Shown here in pieces: positions 5,457-5,852 of a DNA stretch of 5,852 nucleotides. The notes under the pieces were generated by a model that worked only from the letters and a program-made list of their open reading frames with translations, did not search any database and had not been told where the DNA came from. The DNA is from CAMEGH01 sp964513905. GTDB taxonomy: Bacteria > Patescibacteriota > Saccharimonadia > Saccharimonadales > Saccharimonadaceae. The DNA is taken from the NCBI GenBank assembly GCA_964513905.1, contig CAZENS010000029.1, positions 1 to 5,852 on the forward strand, read 5' to 3'. A program made the position numbers and the translations under genes. The number at the start of each line of letters is the position of its first letter. Positions within the stretch are counted from its first letter, which is position 1.

Positions 5457-5462
5457 GTTATA
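5457..5462 (-). promoter_or_regulatory. Putative -10 box of hisS
   Basis: TATAAC (5 of 6 to TATAAT) ends 5 nt before the hisS ATG at 5451, which would place the start at or beside the ATG. No convincing -35 lies 16-18 nt upstream, where the sequence is A/T-rich. An upstream element or a TTGTGA farther away (22 nt) are weaker options. It resembles the clpP and tig arrangement. Confidence 0.4.
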
Positions 5463-5498
5463 TTTTTTCATATTTTTGATAAAATCACAAGCAATAGC

Positions 5499-5527
5499 AA
5501 AATCCCCTCCTTATCAGAGGGGATTTT
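5499..5527 (-). terminator. Strong, potentially bidirectional terminator after the LPXTG gene
   Basis: AAAATCCCCTC (5499-5509) and GAGGGGATTTT (5517-5527) form a perfect 11-bp stem around a 7-nt loop, with the T-tract built into the stem on either strand. It lies 19 nt beyond the stop of the surface-protein gene and 47 nt before the hisS start, so it separates the two transcription units. It could also stop plus-strand transcripts (ATTTTATTTT follows), although no plus-strand gene is seen. Confidence 0.85.
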
Positions 5528-5546
5528 ATTTTAACTCTATGCTATC

Positions 5547-5852
5547 TTAGCCGTTACGTCGACTTAGCGCGTAGTAGTAGCTGGCAAGTGCCATACTGCT
5601 TACACCAAGTGTCGCACCGATTAAATCTGCTGCGCCAGTTTGCGGAAGCTCCGTTGGTGTTGGCGCTGGAGCAACTGGAGCTGGAGGCGTAGCAACCGTC
5701 TTTACTGGAGTCGGCGCTGGCTTCTCACAGTCAGCCTGATTTGTTGAATGCTTCTTTTCATCATACAAACCTTCGCTTATCGTAATCCATGTCTTAGACT
5801 CAAGTTCACAAACCTTAATTTCTTTTGGCTCACAATCCTTCAGGTCTTTAGA
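5547..5852 (-). CDS. LPXTG sortase-anchored surface protein, C-terminal end (partial)
   Basis: The frame is open to the right window edge, so only the last 101 residues are visible. The end is a complete cell-wall sorting signal: LPQTG (visible residues 69-73), a hydrophobic helix (about 77-96, LIGATLGV... to YYYAL) and a basic tail RRNG. Sortase would cut between Thr and Gly and link the protein to the envelope. Before it is a Pro/Ala/Thr-rich wall-spanning stretch (45-68). Upstream are Cys-pair modules: one complete copy runs from Cys15 (IKVCELESK) to Cys42 (STNQADCEK), and the end of another reads SKDLKDCEP (1-9). I associate this module style with Saccharibacteria surface proteins, but that is from memory. 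The protein may act in attachment to a host cell, which is inferred only. TTG at 5768 is an internal Leu codon, not the start. Confidence 0.85.
   Translation of the reverse strand, partial: SKDLKDCEPKEIKVCELESKTWITISEGLYDEKKHSTNQADCEKPAPTPVKTVATPPAPVAPAPTPTELPQTGAADLIGATLGVSSMALASYYYALSRRNG

Noticed and set aside
5454..5471. Five-codon upstream frame (MKKYN) before hisS, or a T-box/attenuator
   Set aside because: It has no Shine-Dalgarno and no His codon, and the strong terminator at 5499-5527 lies upstream of the hisS promoter beside the preceding gene. No T-box sequence is present.
5547..5768. A 73-aa protein starting at TTG 5768
   Set aside because: The frame continues upstream to the window edge with the same Cys-module pattern, so this TTG is an internal leucine codon.

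Overview
The window is a 5.85-kb piece of a moderately AT-rich bacterial scaffold in which every recognisable gene lies on the minus strand. In transcription order (right to left) these are: the C-terminal end of an LPXTG cell-wall surface protein (5852-5547), hisS (histidyl-tRNA synthetase, 5451-4114), tig (trigger factor, 4068-2785), a small unrecognised 81-codon gene (2746-2501), clpP (ATP-dependent protease subunit, 2394-2006, cut by an assembly gap), a 100-N scaffold gap (2005-1906), and the first 616 codons of rpoB (RNA polymerase beta, 1850 to the window edge). I see no tRNA, rRNA, CRISPR or recognisable transposase. No complete gene carries an in-frame UGA, so the standard bacterial code fits and the UGA=Gly code of Gracilibacteria/Absconditabacteria is not used.

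The organism is probably a Patescibacteria/CPR member of the Saccharibacteria (TM7) type. This is an inference. It rests on the sortase-anchored protein with tandem Cys-pair modules of a kind I associate with that group, on compact housekeeping genes, and on start codons preceded by a -10 box rather than a Shine-Dalgarno site. The exact 100-N run suggests a scaffolded draft or metagenome assembly.

Regulation is the most informative part. clpP is preceded by a near-consensus CIRCE operator (TTAGCACTC-N9-GAGCGCTAT), the binding site of the heat-shock repressor HrcA. The best promoter there has its -35 inside the CIRCE spacer, and its predicted start falls on the A of the clpP ATG. tig and hisS have the same architecture (-10-like box 5-8 nt before ATG, no Shine-Dalgarno), so three housekeeping genes look leaderless. 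rpoB and the small gene instead carry clear Shine-Dalgarno sequences.

The common bacterial tig-clpP pairing is kept but interrupted by the small gene. That gene is richer in GC than its surroundings, uses different codons, has its own TATAAT promoter, and is bracketed by a perfect 11-bp inverted repeat (2457-2467 / 2760-2770). The repeat lies at the predicted 5' end and in the 3' untranslated region, so it could close the transcript into a loop, or it could mark the ends of an inserted cassette. The 5' copy can also fold locally onto the Shine-Dalgarno. This is the least explained and most interesting part of the window.

Functionally, trigger factor (co-translational folding) and ClpP (protein turnover, apparently heat-shock controlled) form a protein-quality-control block between a translation gene (hisS) and a transcription gene (rpoB). 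The join between clpP and rpoB depends on the scaffold gap and should not be taken as proven adjacency.
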